Source: Gleimia hominis (GTDB lineage Bacteria; Actinomycetota; Actinomycetes; Actinomycetales; Actinomycetaceae). From it: a DNA stretch of 64,000 bases. Shown one piece after another: positions 27,509 to 36,684 of the stretch. Location of the stretch: assembly GCF_002871945.2 (NCBI RefSeq), contig NZ_CP126963.1:1240001-1304000 (forward strand), written 5' to 3'. The notes under the pieces are model-generated. The model worked only from the letters and a program-made list of their open reading frames with translations, was not told the DNA's origin and searched no databases. Position 1 is the first letter of the stretch. Each line of letters begins with the position of its first letter. The position numbers and the translations under genes were made by a program.

Positions 27509-28495
27509 ATGGAAAAGACTTCATCAACACCAACACACACTTCCACGCAGTCACCTGCGGGCACGCCAACAGCATCGGCGTCTTCGGAAACTAAAACTCG
27601 TAAACCCCCACGATCGGACCGGCCAGACCGATCCGAAATGTGGCTCGCGATCATACTTTTAGCACCCAACTTAGTGCTGCTCGCGATCTTCACTTACCGG
27701 CCTTTGATCGACAACTTCAGACTGTCGTTCACTAACTGGAACATCTCTTCAGATTCGTTCGACTGGATCGGTTTCAACAACTACGTGGAATGGTTCCGCT
27801 CCCCCACCACGTGGCAAATCGTTTCTAACACCGTTATCTTCACGCTCGCCGCCGTGCTCGGATCGCTCGCACTCGGCCTCTTCCTCGCGCTCATCCTCGA
27901 CCAGAAACTGCGTGGCCGCGGGTTCGTCCGCTCCGTCGTGTTCGCCCCCTACATCATTTCTGGAGCCGCAATCGGGATTGCATTCCAGTTCGTATTCGAC
28001 CCGGCAGTCGGCCTGATTTCAGACATCATGGTGCGCCTGGGCTACACCGCCCCCGACTTCTACCAGCGGCCCGGCTGGGCCCTGCTGATGATCACCACCA
28101 CGTACATTTGGAAAAACCTCGGGTACACATTCGTCATCTACCTCGCCGCATTGCAAGGCCGGCGCACAGACCTCGACGAAGCCGCGGAAATCGACGGCAC
28201 CCCCGGTTGGCGCCGTTTCACCAAAGTACTACTGCCCCAACTGCGGCCCACCACTTTCTTCCTGTCAATCACCGTGCTTCTCAACTCAATGCAGGTGTTC
28301 GACATTATTAACGTGATGACCCGCGGCGGACCTCAAGGGACAGGCACAACCACCATGGTGTACCAGGTGTACCAAGAAACCTTCGTGAACGCCCGCGCCG
28401 GTTACGGCGCAACCGTAGCGTCAATCCTGTTCCTCATCCTGCTGGTGATCACCCTCATCCAGGTACGTTTCATGCAGAAAGGTGAACGGCCGTGA
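27509..28495 (+). CDS. ABC importer permease, MalF/UgpA type
   Basis: 328 residues from ATG 27509. A Ser/Thr/Pro-rich N-terminal tail is followed by six spans. The EAA loop that docks on the ATPase is visible as DEAAEIDGTPGWRRFTKVLLPQL near residue 225. First of four genes in the order permease, permease, binding protein, ATPase, the order of ugpAEBC. The substrate is inferred: sn-glycerol-3-phosphate or a glycerophosphodiester, otherwise an oligosaccharide. Confidence 0.9.
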   Translation: MEKTSSTPTHTSTQSPAGTPTASASSETKTRKPPRSDRPDRSEMWLAIILLAPNLVLLAIFTYRPLIDNFRLSFTNWNISSDSFDWIGFNNYVEWFRSPTTWQIVSNTVIFTLAAVLGSLALGLFLALILDQKLRGRGFVRSVVFAPYIISGAAIGIAFQFVFDPAVGLISDIMVRLGYTAPDFYQRPGWALLMITTTYIWKNLGYTFVIYLAALQGRRTDLDEAAEIDGTPGWRRFTKVLLPQLRPTTFFLSITVLLNSMQVFDIINVMTRGGPQGTGTTTMVYQVYQETFVNARAGYGATVASILFLILLVITLIQVRFMQKGERP

Positions 28496-29373
28496 AATGG
28501 TTCCGCCGCGAAACCGGCACCCAACCCGATGAACAAACACACTTCCAAAGCCAATCCACAGCCTTCAAAGTTATCGGTTACATAGCCATGGCCGTGGCTC
28601 TGCTTGGAATTCTCGTGCCGATCTACTGGATTCTCGCTGCTTCATTCAAAACCCAGCCGGACATCTACACGGTGCCCGCCAACTATTGGCCCGACCCGTT
28701 CACCACCGAGAACTACCACACGGTCCGCACCCAAATCCCCTTCACCTCATACCTGCGGAACTCCGTGATCATTACCGTAGTGCTCTCCACCGTAAAAATC
28801 GTGCTCGGCGTCCTGTCCGCATACGCGCTGAGCCTACTGCGATTCCGCGGCCGCAACCTCGTGTTCATCATCGTCATCGCGTCCCTCATGGTTCCCAACC
28901 AAATCACCGTGATCTCAAACTACGCGATCGTCGCGGACCTCGGGCTAAAAAACACGTTCGCGGGCATCATCCTGCCACTTGCCGGCACCGCATTCGGCAC
29001 GTTCCTAATGCGCAACCACTTCCTGTCTCTCCCCAGCGAGATTATTGAGGCAGCCCGCATGGACGGCGCGGGCCCACTCAAGCTCCTCACGCGCGTGGTA
29101 CTGCCCATGTCCTGGCCCACCCTGTCCGCATTCGCGCTCATCACGATTGTGAACGACTGGAACGAATACTTGTGGCCATTCCTCATGAGTGACGACGAAC
29201 GCACCGCCCCACTGCAAATCGGCCTCACGTTCTTGCAAAACAACGAAGGCCTCACCAACTGGGGGCCCGTGATGGCAGGGACCGTGCTCGCCGTCATCCC
29301 CGTACTCGTCGTGTTCTTACTCCTGCAAAAGAACATGATTAAAGGCCTCACCTCCGGGGCCGTGAAAGGTTAA
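28492..29373 (+). CDS. ABC importer permease, MalG/UgpE type
   Basis: 293 residues, six spans. The EAA loop is EIIEAARMDGAGPLKLLTRVVLPMSWP near residue 185 and the typical late block is FALITIVNDWNEYLWPF. It starts in a four-base overlap with the first permease and forms the transmembrane pore with it. Confidence 0.92.
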   Translation: MKWFRRETGTQPDEQTHFQSQSTAFKVIGYIAMAVALLGILVPIYWILAASFKTQPDIYTVPANYWPDPFTTENYHTVRTQIPFTSYLRNSVIITVVLSTVKIVLGVLSAYALSLLRFRGRNLVFIIVIASLMVPNQITVISNYAIVADLGLKNTFAGIILPLAGTAFGTFLMRNHFLSLPSEIIEAARMDGAGPLKLLTRVVLPMSWPTLSAFALITIVNDWNEYLWPFLMSDDERTAPLQIGLTFLQNNEGLTNWGPVMAGTVLAVIPVLVVFLLLQKNMIKGLTSGAVKG

Positions 29374-29423
29374 AAACTTGTCCGCACTCTCCCAGGTTTG
29401 TGCAAGATAAAGAAAAGGAAATC

Positions 29424-30716
29424 ATGAAACTAAGAAAGATGCTCGTCGCCACCGTCGCAGCTGGCGCACTTGTCCTCAGCGGCTGCGCCGGCGGAAGCGG
29501 TTCCGGAACTAAACAAAACGACGCTTCCGGAGATGTCACAATCGATTTTTGGTCAAACCACCCCGCGAACTCCCGCGAAACCGAAACCGAGCTGATTAAG
29601 GCGTTCGAAAAAGAGAACCCGAATATTAAAGTCAAGCTCACCGACGCGGGTAAAGACTACGAAGAAGTCGCGCAGAAACTAAACGCGGCCCTGTCTGGCT
29701 CCCAGGTGCCGGACGTGGCGATCGCATCGGACGTGACATGGTTCAACTTCGCGTTCCAAGGTCAAGCCGCACCACTGGATGACCTCCTGAAGAAGGTCGA
29801 TGCGGACACCGCTGATTACGTCCCAAGTTTGTACGACGAATACAAGTTTGAGGGCTCGCACTACGCCGTACCATTCTCTCGCTCCACCCCCCTGTTCTAC
29901 TACAACAAAGAACTGTGGAAGAAAGCTGGGCTACCCGACCGCGGCCCCAAGACGTGGGAAGAATGGGATACCGACTTCGCACCGAAACTGAAAGAACTCT
30001 CCGGGGTAACCCCACTGTCGATTCCCGATGGCGCGTCCTACATGGACTGGTACTTCCAAGGCATGCTGTGGTCCATGGGTGGGTCCTACTCGAAAGATTG
30101 GGAGATGAACCTCTCCTCCCCCGAATCTGTTAAAGCCGGCGAGTTCTTGCAAAAACAGTTCAAAGACGGATACTTCGCGGCTGCTAAAGACGCGACCGTG
30201 ACGTTCACTTCCGGTAAAGCCGCCGCCATGCTGGAATCCACGGGGTCACTGCAGAACGCAGCCAAAGATGGGCGCGTAGACATCGGTACCGCGTTCCTCC
30301 CCGCACCAGAAGGGGTGCCCGGTGCCTCCACCGGTGGGGCGGGTCTGTTAATTCCGAAGAAGTCGAAGAACCAAGAGGCAGCCGCGAAGTTCATTGCCTT
30401 CATCACAAACGCGCAGAACACCGTGAAGTTCTCGCAGGCCACCGGATACATGCCGGTGCGCACCTCCGCGGTTGAACTACCGGAAACGAAGGACTACGTG
30501 AAGGAACACCCGAACTTCAACACGGCTTTGCAGCAGCTACCTGAAACGCAGAAGCAAGATGCGGGACGCGCATTCGTCCCCGGTGGCGGCGCACGGATCG
30601 GGGCTGCGCTAGATAAGATCGCGCAGGGCGCAGACGTGGCAGACACGTTCAAGGCCCTCGATGAGGAACAGCAGACGATTATCGACCGCGATATCAAACC
30701 GAAACTGAAGAAATAA
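29424..30716 (+). CDS. ABC importer substrate-binding lipoprotein (family 1, UgpB-like)
   Basis: 430 residues from ATG 29424, preceded by AAAGGA. Signal peptide with lipobox LSGC, then a Gly/Ser-rich linker. The mature protein is a class I sugar-type binding protein (VTIDFWSNHPANSRETETELI; EKENPNIKVKL; YYNKELWKKAGL). Aromatic residues near the presumed site (YMDWYFQGMLWSMGGSY) are usual in UgpB and sugar-binding relatives. The substrate cannot be fixed by eye. Confidence 0.9.
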   Translation: MKLRKMLVATVAAGALVLSGCAGGSGSGTKQNDASGDVTIDFWSNHPANSRETETELIKAFEKENPNIKVKLTDAGKDYEEVAQKLNAALSGSQVPDVAIASDVTWFNFAFQGQAAPLDDLLKKVDADTADYVPSLYDEYKFEGSHYAVPFSRSTPLFYYNKELWKKAGLPDRGPKTWEEWDTDFAPKLKELSGVTPLSIPDGASYMDWYFQGMLWSMGGSYSKDWEMNLSSPESVKAGEFLQKQFKDGYFAAAKDATVTFTSGKAAAMLESTGSLQNAAKDGRVDIGTAFLPAPEGVPGASTGGAGLLIPKKSKNQEAAAKFIAFITNAQNTVKFSQATGYMPVRTSAVELPETKDYVKEHPNFNTALQQLPETQKQDAGRAFVPGGGARIGAALDKIAQGADVADTFKALDEEQQTIIDRDIKPKLKK

Positions 30717-30724
30717 CTCCAGGC

Positions 30725-30757
30725 CGGGTGCTGCTACGCCAAGTGTGGCAGCACCCG
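30725..30757 (+). promoter_or_regulatory. Hairpin between binding-protein and ATPase genes
   Basis: Ten-bp stem CGGGTGCTGC/GCAGCACCCG with a 13-nt loop and no U-run. Placed directly after the binding-protein gene, it resembles mRNA-stabilising hairpins that keep binding-protein message in excess over the rest of the transporter. Confidence 0.6.
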
Positions 30758-30823
30758 TAGAACTGGTTTCAAACAGTTACTGCAACTAATCAACATAGTT
30801 AAAAGATGTAAAGGACTTCCCTC

Positions 30824-31933
30824 GTGGCAAGTGTTACGTTCGACAAAGCGACCAGGCAGTTCTCTGGCGCCCCAAAACCCGCTGTTGACCAGCTGGACCT
30901 AACCATTGAGGACGGTGAATGCGTGGTTTTCGTTGGGCCCTCAGGCTGCGGAAAATCCACGTCCCTACGCATGGTCGCGGGCCTAGAACCCGTAACTTCC
31001 GGACGGGTACTGATAGACGGTAAAGACATGAGCGGGCGGCGCCCCCGGGAACGGGACGTGGCCATGGTGTTCCAGTCTTACGCCCTGTACCCGAACATGA
31101 CGGTGGCGCAGAACATGGCGTTTGCCCTCGAGAATAAGAAGGTACCGAAATCTCAGATTGACGAACGCATCAGCTGGGCGGCAAAACTGCTGCAGTTAGA
31201 CGACCTGCTTGGCCGCAAACCCGCGGCCCTGTCTGGGGGGCAGCGTCAACGCGTTGCCATGGGCCGGGCGATCGTGCGTAAGCCAGCGGTGTTCTGCATG
31301 GACGAGCCGCTGTCTAACCTCGATGCGAAACTGCGGGTCACGATGCGCGGTGAGATCGCGGCGCTGCAACGCGAGCTCGGGGTCACAACTGTGTACGTGA
31401 CCCACGACCAGACGGAAGCCATGACGATGGGTGACCGCGTGGCCGTGATCCGCGATGGGCAGCTGCAACAGGTGGCGCCACCGATGGAACTGTACTCCAA
31501 CCCAGTGAACACGTTCGTCGCGGGTTTTATTGGCTCACCGGCAATCACTATTTTCGACTGCCCCCTGGGGGCGGACGGGTCAATCCAGATCGCGGGGATG
31601 CGCCTGCAGGTGCCGCGCGACGTGGTACAGAAGGCGCGGCAACACGTGTTGGTGGGGATTCGTCCGGAGGCGTGGCGTCCCGCATCAGAATCAGAGCAGG
31701 CTCTGACGATAACGGTGGACTTGGTGGAGCTGCTCGGTTCGCAAGCGTTCGTGTACGGCACCCCCGCCCCAGGTGATGGCGCGGCCGGACACGTCCCCAC
31801 CTTCACTCCGGAGCGGATTGCGATGGCGCTGCCGAAGAAGCACTCTGCGGCTGCTGGGGGTGTTTACCGCGCGAGCGTTGACCCGGCAGACGTGTACTAC
31901 TTCGATAAAGAAACTGGGCAGACACTGCGCTGA
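30824..31933 (+). CDS. ugpC: ABC importer ATPase, MalK/UgpC type
   Basis: 369 residues from GTG 30824 (AAAGGA upstream). Walker A GPSGCGKST, signature LSGGQRQRVAMGRAI, Walker B VFCMDEPLSNLD, switch YVTHDQTEAMTMGDRV. Residues after about 235 form the MalK/UgpC regulatory OB domain (GIRPEAW). ATPases of this kind can energise several sugar importers, so the symbol describes the family. It lies about 107 bases after the binding-protein gene. Confidence 0.92.
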   Translation: MASVTFDKATRQFSGAPKPAVDQLDLTIEDGECVVFVGPSGCGKSTSLRMVAGLEPVTSGRVLIDGKDMSGRRPRERDVAMVFQSYALYPNMTVAQNMAFALENKKVPKSQIDERISWAAKLLQLDDLLGRKPAALSGGQRQRVAMGRAIVRKPAVFCMDEPLSNLDAKLRVTMRGEIAALQRELGVTTVYVTHDQTEAMTMGDRVAVIRDGQLQQVAPPMELYSNPVNTFVAGFIGSPAITIFDCPLGADGSIQIAGMRLQVPRDVVQKARQHVLVGIRPEAWRPASESEQALTITVDLVELLGSQAFVYGTPAPGDGAAGHVPTFTPERIAMALPKKHSAAAGGVYRASVDPADVYYFDKETGQTLR

Positions 31934-31978
31934 CCGCAACCAGGCATAGTCTCGGCCCAAAGTCGATTCTAAAACCAA

Positions 31979-32020
31979 AAGGCCCCTCCTGCCCTCTTCC
32001 GGTGGGAGGGGTCCTTTATT
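31979..32020 (+). terminator. Terminator after the importer operon
   Basis: Stem AAGG-CCCCTCC / GGAGGGG-T-CCTT with one bulged T, followed by TTTATTATTT. It sits between the ATPase and the converging tRNA-Arg. Confidence 0.75.
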
Positions 32021-32041
32021 ATTTGCGGTGTGTTGTTGTGG

Positions 32042-32114
32042 TGCCCCCGAGACGATTCGAACGTCCGACACCCGCTTTAGGAGAGCGGTGCTCTATCCCC
32101 TGAGCTACGAGGGC
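32042..32114 (-). tRNA. tRNA-Arg (anticodon CCT)
   Basis: 73 nt. Acceptor GCCCTCG/CGGGGGC (one G:U pair), D arm GCTC/GAGC, anticodon stem CCGCT/AGCGG, loop CTCCTAA giving anticodon CCT for AGG codons, T-loop TTCGAAT, discriminator A. CCA is not encoded. Confidence 0.96.
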
Positions 32115-32117
32115 CAC

Positions 32118-32210
32118 TTCCCCACTCGATAACCCCGGTGGTCTTGATGACCCCGATGCCTCAACTGCCTCAATCGACACGATGACCTCAATGGTCTTGA
32201 TAGTGGGGAA
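32118..32210. repeat. Long-range inverted repeat beside tRNA-Arg
   Basis: Nine-base arms TTCCCCACT (32118-32126) and AGTGGGGAA (32202-32210) bracket a stretch with short repeats (TGGTCTTGAT twice, GATGACC twice, CCTCAA three times). It lies between the end of the stress-protein gene and the tRNA. No function is evident. Confidence 0.45.
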
Positions 32211-32294
32211 CTAACTGGTCTAGTTTAACAGTGTTACCCGCGGTAAACCGAACTGGTGTTGTCGATTCGGTTGGATTTTATGGGCCGACCTGGT

Positions 32295-33218
32295 TTATTT
32301 GCGTTCCCACGAGGGCACGTCGTCTTCGTCGGGTTCGTTACTGGAGGGCACCACCATAACGGGGCACGTGGAGTGTGCCAGCACTGTTTGCGAGGTGGAG
32401 CCAAGTAGGAGACCTTGGAAGCCACCTTTGCCCCGGTTCCCCACGACAACCAGGTCCACAGCCGTAGAGAATTCTGTTAACAGTGCGGCTGGGGAGCCGT
32501 CGAGCACGTGTTGGTAGACCGCCACCTTGCGGCCGTCCAGAGCCTCGTTAATCGCACTGTCTAACCCTTCCGTTATCGACTCGGTCAGTGCCTCCCGGTC
32601 TACAGTGGCAGGTAACCACGCGAACATGCCGGTACCGGACGCCATCGGGATGGCAGCCACGGCCGTGAGTTCACAGTCCCACGTCTGTGCTTGATCCACG
32701 GCTGCACGGAGCGCGTTCGACGCCGTTTCGGACCCATCGACGCCCACGACAATCCGTTTAACCGGGGTGAATGGGGATCCGGATGTGTGGCGAGGCACCA
32801 CTACCACGGGGCAGCGCGCGTGCGCAGGCAAGGCGGAAGAAACGGTGCCGAGTAACCGGTCGGCTAGCCCACCGTTTCCTTTTGACCCAACGACAATCAT
32901 GTCGACTTCTCGACTCGTTTCTACGAGCACGCCAGCGGGGTCCCCCGGTTCGATCGAACCGCTCATGTCGACACCTTGTTCACGGCCGATTTGCACGGCT
33001 TCGTCAACGGCCTGCTGCGCGTTCTTCTTCAACGCTTCATCATCAGTTGGGGTGAAGCCACCGTCGAGCGCTGCGGAACTGTATGACGCGAGCGCGTACG
33101 TGCAGATCACGTGCACCATTGCACCGTTTTGCAACGCTAGCGACACGGCCCACTCAACCGCCCGCTTGGACTGGTTTGAACCGTCGACGCCAACCAAGAT
33201 TACTTGTTGCCTGGTCAT
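32295..33218 (-). CDS. Tandem-domain universal stress protein
   Basis: 307 residues with two UspA domains, about 1-145 and 155-297. Each has the ATP-binding signature G-x2-G-x9-G-(S/T): VGSKGNGGLADRLLGTVSS and VGNRGKGGFQGLLLGSTSQ, and each starts with (I/V)LVGVDGS or IVVGVDGSE. This two-domain form is typical of actinobacterial stress and dormancy proteins. A Glu/Asp-rich tail (NEPDEDD) ends the protein. Confidence 0.95.
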   Translation of the reverse strand: MTRQQVILVGVDGSNQSKRAVEWAVSLALQNGAMVHVICTYALASYSSAALDGGFTPTDDEALKKNAQQAVDEAVQIGREQGVDMSGSIEPGDPAGVLVETSREVDMIVVGSKGNGGLADRLLGTVSSALPAHARCPVVVVPRHTSGSPFTPVKRIVVGVDGSETASNALRAAVDQAQTWDCELTAVAAIPMASGTGMFAWLPATVDREALTESITEGLDSAINEALDGRKVAVYQHVLDGSPAALLTEFSTAVDLVVVGNRGKGGFQGLLLGSTSQTVLAHSTCPVMVVPSSNEPDEDDVPSWERK

Positions 33219-33360
33219 TACTGCCTCCTAAAAGAGTCCTAACTCTATTTTGCCCTGAAAATTCTCGTCGCGAGCAAAGATGAAGTTGAACCGGCGGATT
33301 AGATCGCGCAAACATCCGGCCTCCGTGCGTTGTACGGCCACGTGTTGCGCTGACAATGTT

Positions 33361-33390
33361 TTGAGGGTCCGGCTGCTACCGGACCCTCAA
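33361..33390 (-). terminator. Hairpin downstream of the NlpC/P60 gene
   Basis: Perfect 12-bp stem TTGAGGGTCCGG/CCGGACCCTCAA with a 6-nt loop, about 58 bases past the NlpC/P60 stop. No clear U-run, but it is the obvious candidate for the end of that transcript. Confidence 0.65.
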
Positions 33391-33447
33391 CGATTCAATT
33401 ATCCCAACTGCCGCGGTTAAGAAAGATCTCTCGCTACGATTGGGTGC

Positions 33448-34206
33448 TTACAGTCGGACGAACTCGTGGTAGGCGCCCATCACGGGGCCGTACTGCACGC
33501 CCATACCAGGATTGAGCGCTTCCACGACCATGCCGTTACCCGCGTAGATCGCTACGTGGCCGTAGGGGTAGTAAACGATGTCACCGGGTTTCGCTTCCGC
33601 TGCCGAAACTTTGGTGCCCATCTGTCCGATTCCACCGGATGAGTGAGGCAGGTTGTAACCCAGTTGTGCGAACACGTACTTCACCAGGCCGGAGCAGTCG
33701 AAACCAGCGGGGGATTCCCCTGCCCACACGTAGGGCGAACCCACGTATTGCATGGCGATACCAACCGCGCCACCCGCGGTGCTGGCAGGAGCTGCCGTGT
33801 GCTCCGCACCGGCTACGCCTGCGTCTGCGTCCGTGCGCTGCGCGCGGTCTGCGGCCGTGGTGCGGCCAGCGAGCGCGTCTTCAGCTGCTTCGGTGGTTAC
33901 CTGCGGGGTTTGAACTTCAACGGCGAGTTCATCTGAAACTGTCCACGAAACATCTTTGGGGGCAACCACAGCGGGGTTAACGGACGGCGAAACAGCGCGG
34001 TCTATCGTCACGTTCGCAAGTGGTTTTTTGCCTAGATCTAGGTTCGTGTCAGGGGTTGCGTAAGCGACACCGGTTCCTACAGCTGTGATGGCCATACCGG
34101 TTGCGGATACGACCGCTGCGGAACGCTGTCCAAGTTTTGCATTCGTCAAAGGCGTTACCGGTCGGCATGCGCGCCGATGGCGGGCCTTATACACGTTTTT
34201 TGCCAC
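33448..34206 (-). CDS. NlpC/P60 cell-wall endopeptidase under a c-di-AMP riboswitch
   Basis: 252 residues. Basic N-terminus and export signal (AAVVSATGMAITAVGTGVAYA), an Ala/Thr/Glu-rich middle, then a C-terminal NlpC/P60 domain. The catalytic Cys is in FDCSGLVKYVFAQLG, the His in YPYGHVAIYAG; it would cut stem peptides of peptidoglycan. The start is GTG 34206 with GAGGAG eleven bases upstream. The leader carries a ydaO-type riboswitch, a pairing known for actinobacterial wall hydrolases. Confidence 0.93.
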   Translation of the reverse strand: MAKNVYKARHRRACRPVTPLTNAKLGQRSAAVVSATGMAITAVGTGVAYATPDTNLDLGKKPLANVTIDRAVSPSVNPAVVAPKDVSWTVSDELAVEVQTPQVTTEAAEDALAGRTTAADRAQRTDADAGVAGAEHTAAPASTAGGAVGIAMQYVGSPYVWAGESPAGFDCSGLVKYVFAQLGYNLPHSSGGIGQMGTKVSAAEAKPGDIVYYPYGHVAIYAGNGMVVEALNPGMGVQYGPVMGAYHEFVRL

Positions 34207-34227
34207 TATGTCTTAGTCTCCTCGAAA

Positions 34228-34400
34228 CGAGCCTGCGAGGTAAGCTGTCGGGTTAGAGATCGAGATTCTCCGCCAGAGACTGGCTTCACCCCAAGGGATG
34301 CTTCCCACATTTGGGTCCCCCGCGCTCCACCTTTCTGCGGGTTCCTACTCGAAGCAGATGGAGCCTCGGCTTCAACGAGTAGGAGTTGGGACCTGATTAA
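34228..34400 (-). ncRNA. ydaO/yuaA-type cyclic di-AMP riboswitch
   Basis: On the minus strand the leader of the NlpC/P60 gene holds the conserved blocks of the ydaO class in the right order: GCGGGGGACCCA, TTGGGGTGAAGCC, and near the 3' end CCCGACAGCTTACCTCGCAGGC. A 5' extension forms a separate CCTACTCG/CGAGTAGG stem. The final CTCGTTTCGAG pairing sits next to the GAGGAG ribosome site. Riboswitches of this class turn the gene off when c-di-AMP is high. Boundaries are approximate. Confidence 0.88.
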
Positions 34401-34514
34401 CCCAACAGGAATAACAATATACGAGAAATAACGGAATTGTCACATCTTGATAACGGATGTGAATAGATCCACTTGAAACGCGCACACACACCCGGTTGCG
34501 ATCCCGTTTACCCG

Positions 34515-34553
34515 GTCAAAAACACTCTTGTTTCCCAGTCAAAAACACTCTTG
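34515..34553. repeat. 16-bp direct repeat after the regulator gene
   Basis: GTCAAAAACACTCTTG at 34515-34530 and 34538-34553, starts 23 bases apart, lying 19 to 57 bases downstream of the DtxR-family stop codon. The remaining spacer up to the riboswitch holds only a CACATC/GATGTG inverted repeat at 34441-34461. Confidence 0.7.
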
Positions 34554-34571
34554 CGGCCAGCGCTCGCGTTG

Positions 34572-35264
34572 CTAGTTGCGTTCCACAAACACGTGAGGTT
34601 CCAGGACCTCGGGGACTGCGACGTACTCATCTTTTTGCTGCCCATCCACGTTGGGGTGCAGTTGCACTTGCCCGCGAGCAAACTCCGCGCACATCACCCA
34701 CCCGGGTTTTACCCCAAGTTTCGCGTATTCTTCGAGCACCTGCGCGTCGGCTTGGGCGGGTTCACCGAGGCGCGACAAAGTTAGGCCGCATACGCTCGCC
34801 CCTTCGCCCACAGCTTCGCGAATGGATGCGAGGGAAACTTCTTTTTCGTTCAGCTTTCCAGCTCCGGGCACAGGGTTTCCGTACGGGTCGTATTCAGCAT
34901 TCGGCAGCAGGCCGGTGAGGCGTTCTTCCACCACTTTCGACATGACGTGTTCCCACCGGCACGCTTCTTCGTGTACGAGGTCTACGCGTAGTCCGATTAC
35001 GTCTAGTAGGAGGCGTTCGGCGAGCCGGTGTTTGCGCACCACTTCGCGCGCGAGGTCGTGCCCTTCGGAGGTGAATTCCAGGACCCGCCCCTCCCCTACT
35101 GTTACGAGTCCGTCGCGTTCCATGCGGGCGATCGTTTGCGACACGGTGGGGCCGGAGTGTTCCAATCGTTCCACGATACGGGCCCGCATTGGGGTCACGC
35201 CGTCCTCAATCATTTCGTAGATTGTTTTTAAGTACATTTCGGTCGTGTCGATTAGATCGCGCAT
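34572..35264 (-). CDS. ideR: Iron-dependent transcription regulator, DtxR/IdeR family
   Basis: 230 residues. N-terminal winged helix ([31 protein letters not shown]), dimerisation domain with metal ligands ([25 protein letters not shown]) and a C-terminal SH3-like domain from about 145. The Cys-Glu-His set in ACRWEH together with the Met in EMYL are the DtxR/IdeR type ligands, pointing to iron rather than manganese sensing. It should repress the haem uptake operon through the box at 5854. Confidence 0.93.
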   Translation of the reverse strand: MRDLIDTTEMYLKTIYEMIEDGVTPMRARIVERLEHSGPTVSQTIARMERDGLVTVGEGRVLEFTSEGHDLAREVVRKHRLAERLLLDVIGLRVDLVHEEACRWEHVMSKVVEERLTGLLPNAEYDPYGNPVPGAGKLNEKEVSLASIREAVGEGASVCGLTLSRLGEPAQADAQVLEEYAKLGVKPGWVMCAEFARGQVQLHPNVDGQQKDEYVAVPEVLEPHVFVERN

Positions 35265-35537
35265 TCGAAGCCCCTTCTTGCTGGTACTGTTCCAGTTTGC
35301 CAGATGCTTGCAGTATTATCACGAGGTTTTACTTCGCGCAGCGCAAAACTGTCCATCGGGCGTGATACGTGCAACATTGGGACCTTTGTCGTCCCGATGA
35401 TTGGACTGCGTTTCAGCTTCCATATTTACCGGATTTAGGTAACGCCAGCGGCGTTTAATGCGAGGCAGTGGGCAGCGGGGGTTGTGTACACCCGCACAGA
35501 TTCTGGTTTTCCCCTGCGCTGGCTTAGATTGGAAGGT

Positions 35538-36680
35538 ATGGAGCACGCAGTTTCTTCCCCTGTTATTCCCCCGCATCTTCTGCCGGCTGATGGCCGGTTT
35601 GGGGCGGGCCCGTCGAAGGTTCGCGCGGAGTCGATTGCGCAGATTGGGGCGTGTGGCCTGATGGGCACGTCGCATCGGCAGGCTCCGGTGCGTTCGCTGG
35701 TTGCGCAGATTCGCGAGATGGTGCGTGACTTGTTTGCGCTTCCCGCTGATTATGAGGTGGTGCTTGGGAACGGGGGTGCCACGGCTTTTTGGGCGGTTGC
35801 GTGCACGAGTTTGATTCACCGCCGCAGCGTGTTTGCGACGTTCGGTGAGTTTGGGTTCAAGTTTTACGATGAGGCTCGGCGCACCCCGTTCTTGGACGCT
35901 CCGGCACGTTTTGACGCGCCTGCGGGGCAGTTAGCGACGGTGGAGCCGGTTGAGGGTGCGGACGTGTATGCGTGGCCGCACCATGAGACATCTACGGGGG
36001 TGTTGGCACCGGTTCGGCGGCCGGTGGGTGCTGAGGGTGCGTTGGTGCTGGTTGATGCCACGTCGGTGGCGGGCGCGGTAGAGGTGGATGTGGGGCAAAC
36101 TGATGCGTATTATTTTTCGCCGCAGAAGGCATTTGGGTCCGATGGTGGGTTGTGGGTGGCGGCGCTGTCGCCCGCGGCGATTGAACGGGCCGCGCAGTTG
36201 GAGCGGCTGACTGACCGGTGGATGCCGCAGTTCCTAAATTTGAATATTGCGGTCCGTAATGCGCAGAAAGACCAGACTTTGAATACCCCTGCGTTAGCGA
36301 CGTTGGTGATGCTGCACGCGCAGCTGCAGTGGATGCTAGACGCCGGTGGCCTTCACGCGTGTTTTGAGCGAGTTAAAACCAGCACTGACGCGGTTTATGC
36401 GTGGGCGCAGAACCGGCCGTTCACTACTCCGTTCGTGGCGGATGAGTCCCTGCGATCCCCGGTGGTGGCGACCATTGATTTTGAGGGGGTAGACGCCGCT
36501 CAAGTGGCCCGCGTGTTGCGGGCAAACGGGGTGGTGGATGTGGAGCCGTACCGGAAGTTGGGGCGCAACCAGTTGCGCATCAGCACGTTCCCCGCGGTAG
36601 ACCCCGCGGATGTGACGGCACTACTGAGGTGCATTGACTGGGTAGTAGACAACGTGTCCTCTACGCGTGCGCGTCAGTAG
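35538..36680 (+). CDS. serC: Phosphoserine aminotransferase (actinobacterial type)
   Basis: 380 residues from ATG 35538; the frame from 35484 is longer but unsupported. It is a fold-type I PLP enzyme: FGAGPSKVR at the start, MGTSHRQAPV, and the PLP lysine in YYFSPQKAFGSDGGLW. It makes phosphoserine from 3-phosphohydroxypyruvate and glutamate for serine synthesis. The GGAAGG is only one base from the ATG and TTAGAT lies just upstream, so a short or leaderless transcript is possible. Confidence 0.93.
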   Translation: MEHAVSSPVIPPHLLPADGRFGAGPSKVRAESIAQIGACGLMGTSHRQAPVRSLVAQIREMVRDLFALPADYEVVLGNGGATAFWAVACTSLIHRRSVFATFGEFGFKFYDEARRTPFLDAPARFDAPAGQLATVEPVEGADVYAWPHHETSTGVLAPVRRPVGAEGALVLVDATSVAGAVEVDVGQTDAYYFSPQKAFGSDGGLWVAALSPAAIERAAQLERLTDRWMPQFLNLNIAVRNAQKDQTLNTPALATLVMLHAQLQWMLDAGGLHACFERVKTSTDAVYAWAQNRPFTTPFVADESLRSPVVATIDFEGVDAAQVARVLRANGVVDVEPYRKLGRNQLRISTFPAVDPADVTALLRCIDWVVDNVSSTRARQ

Positions 36681-36684
36681 GGTC

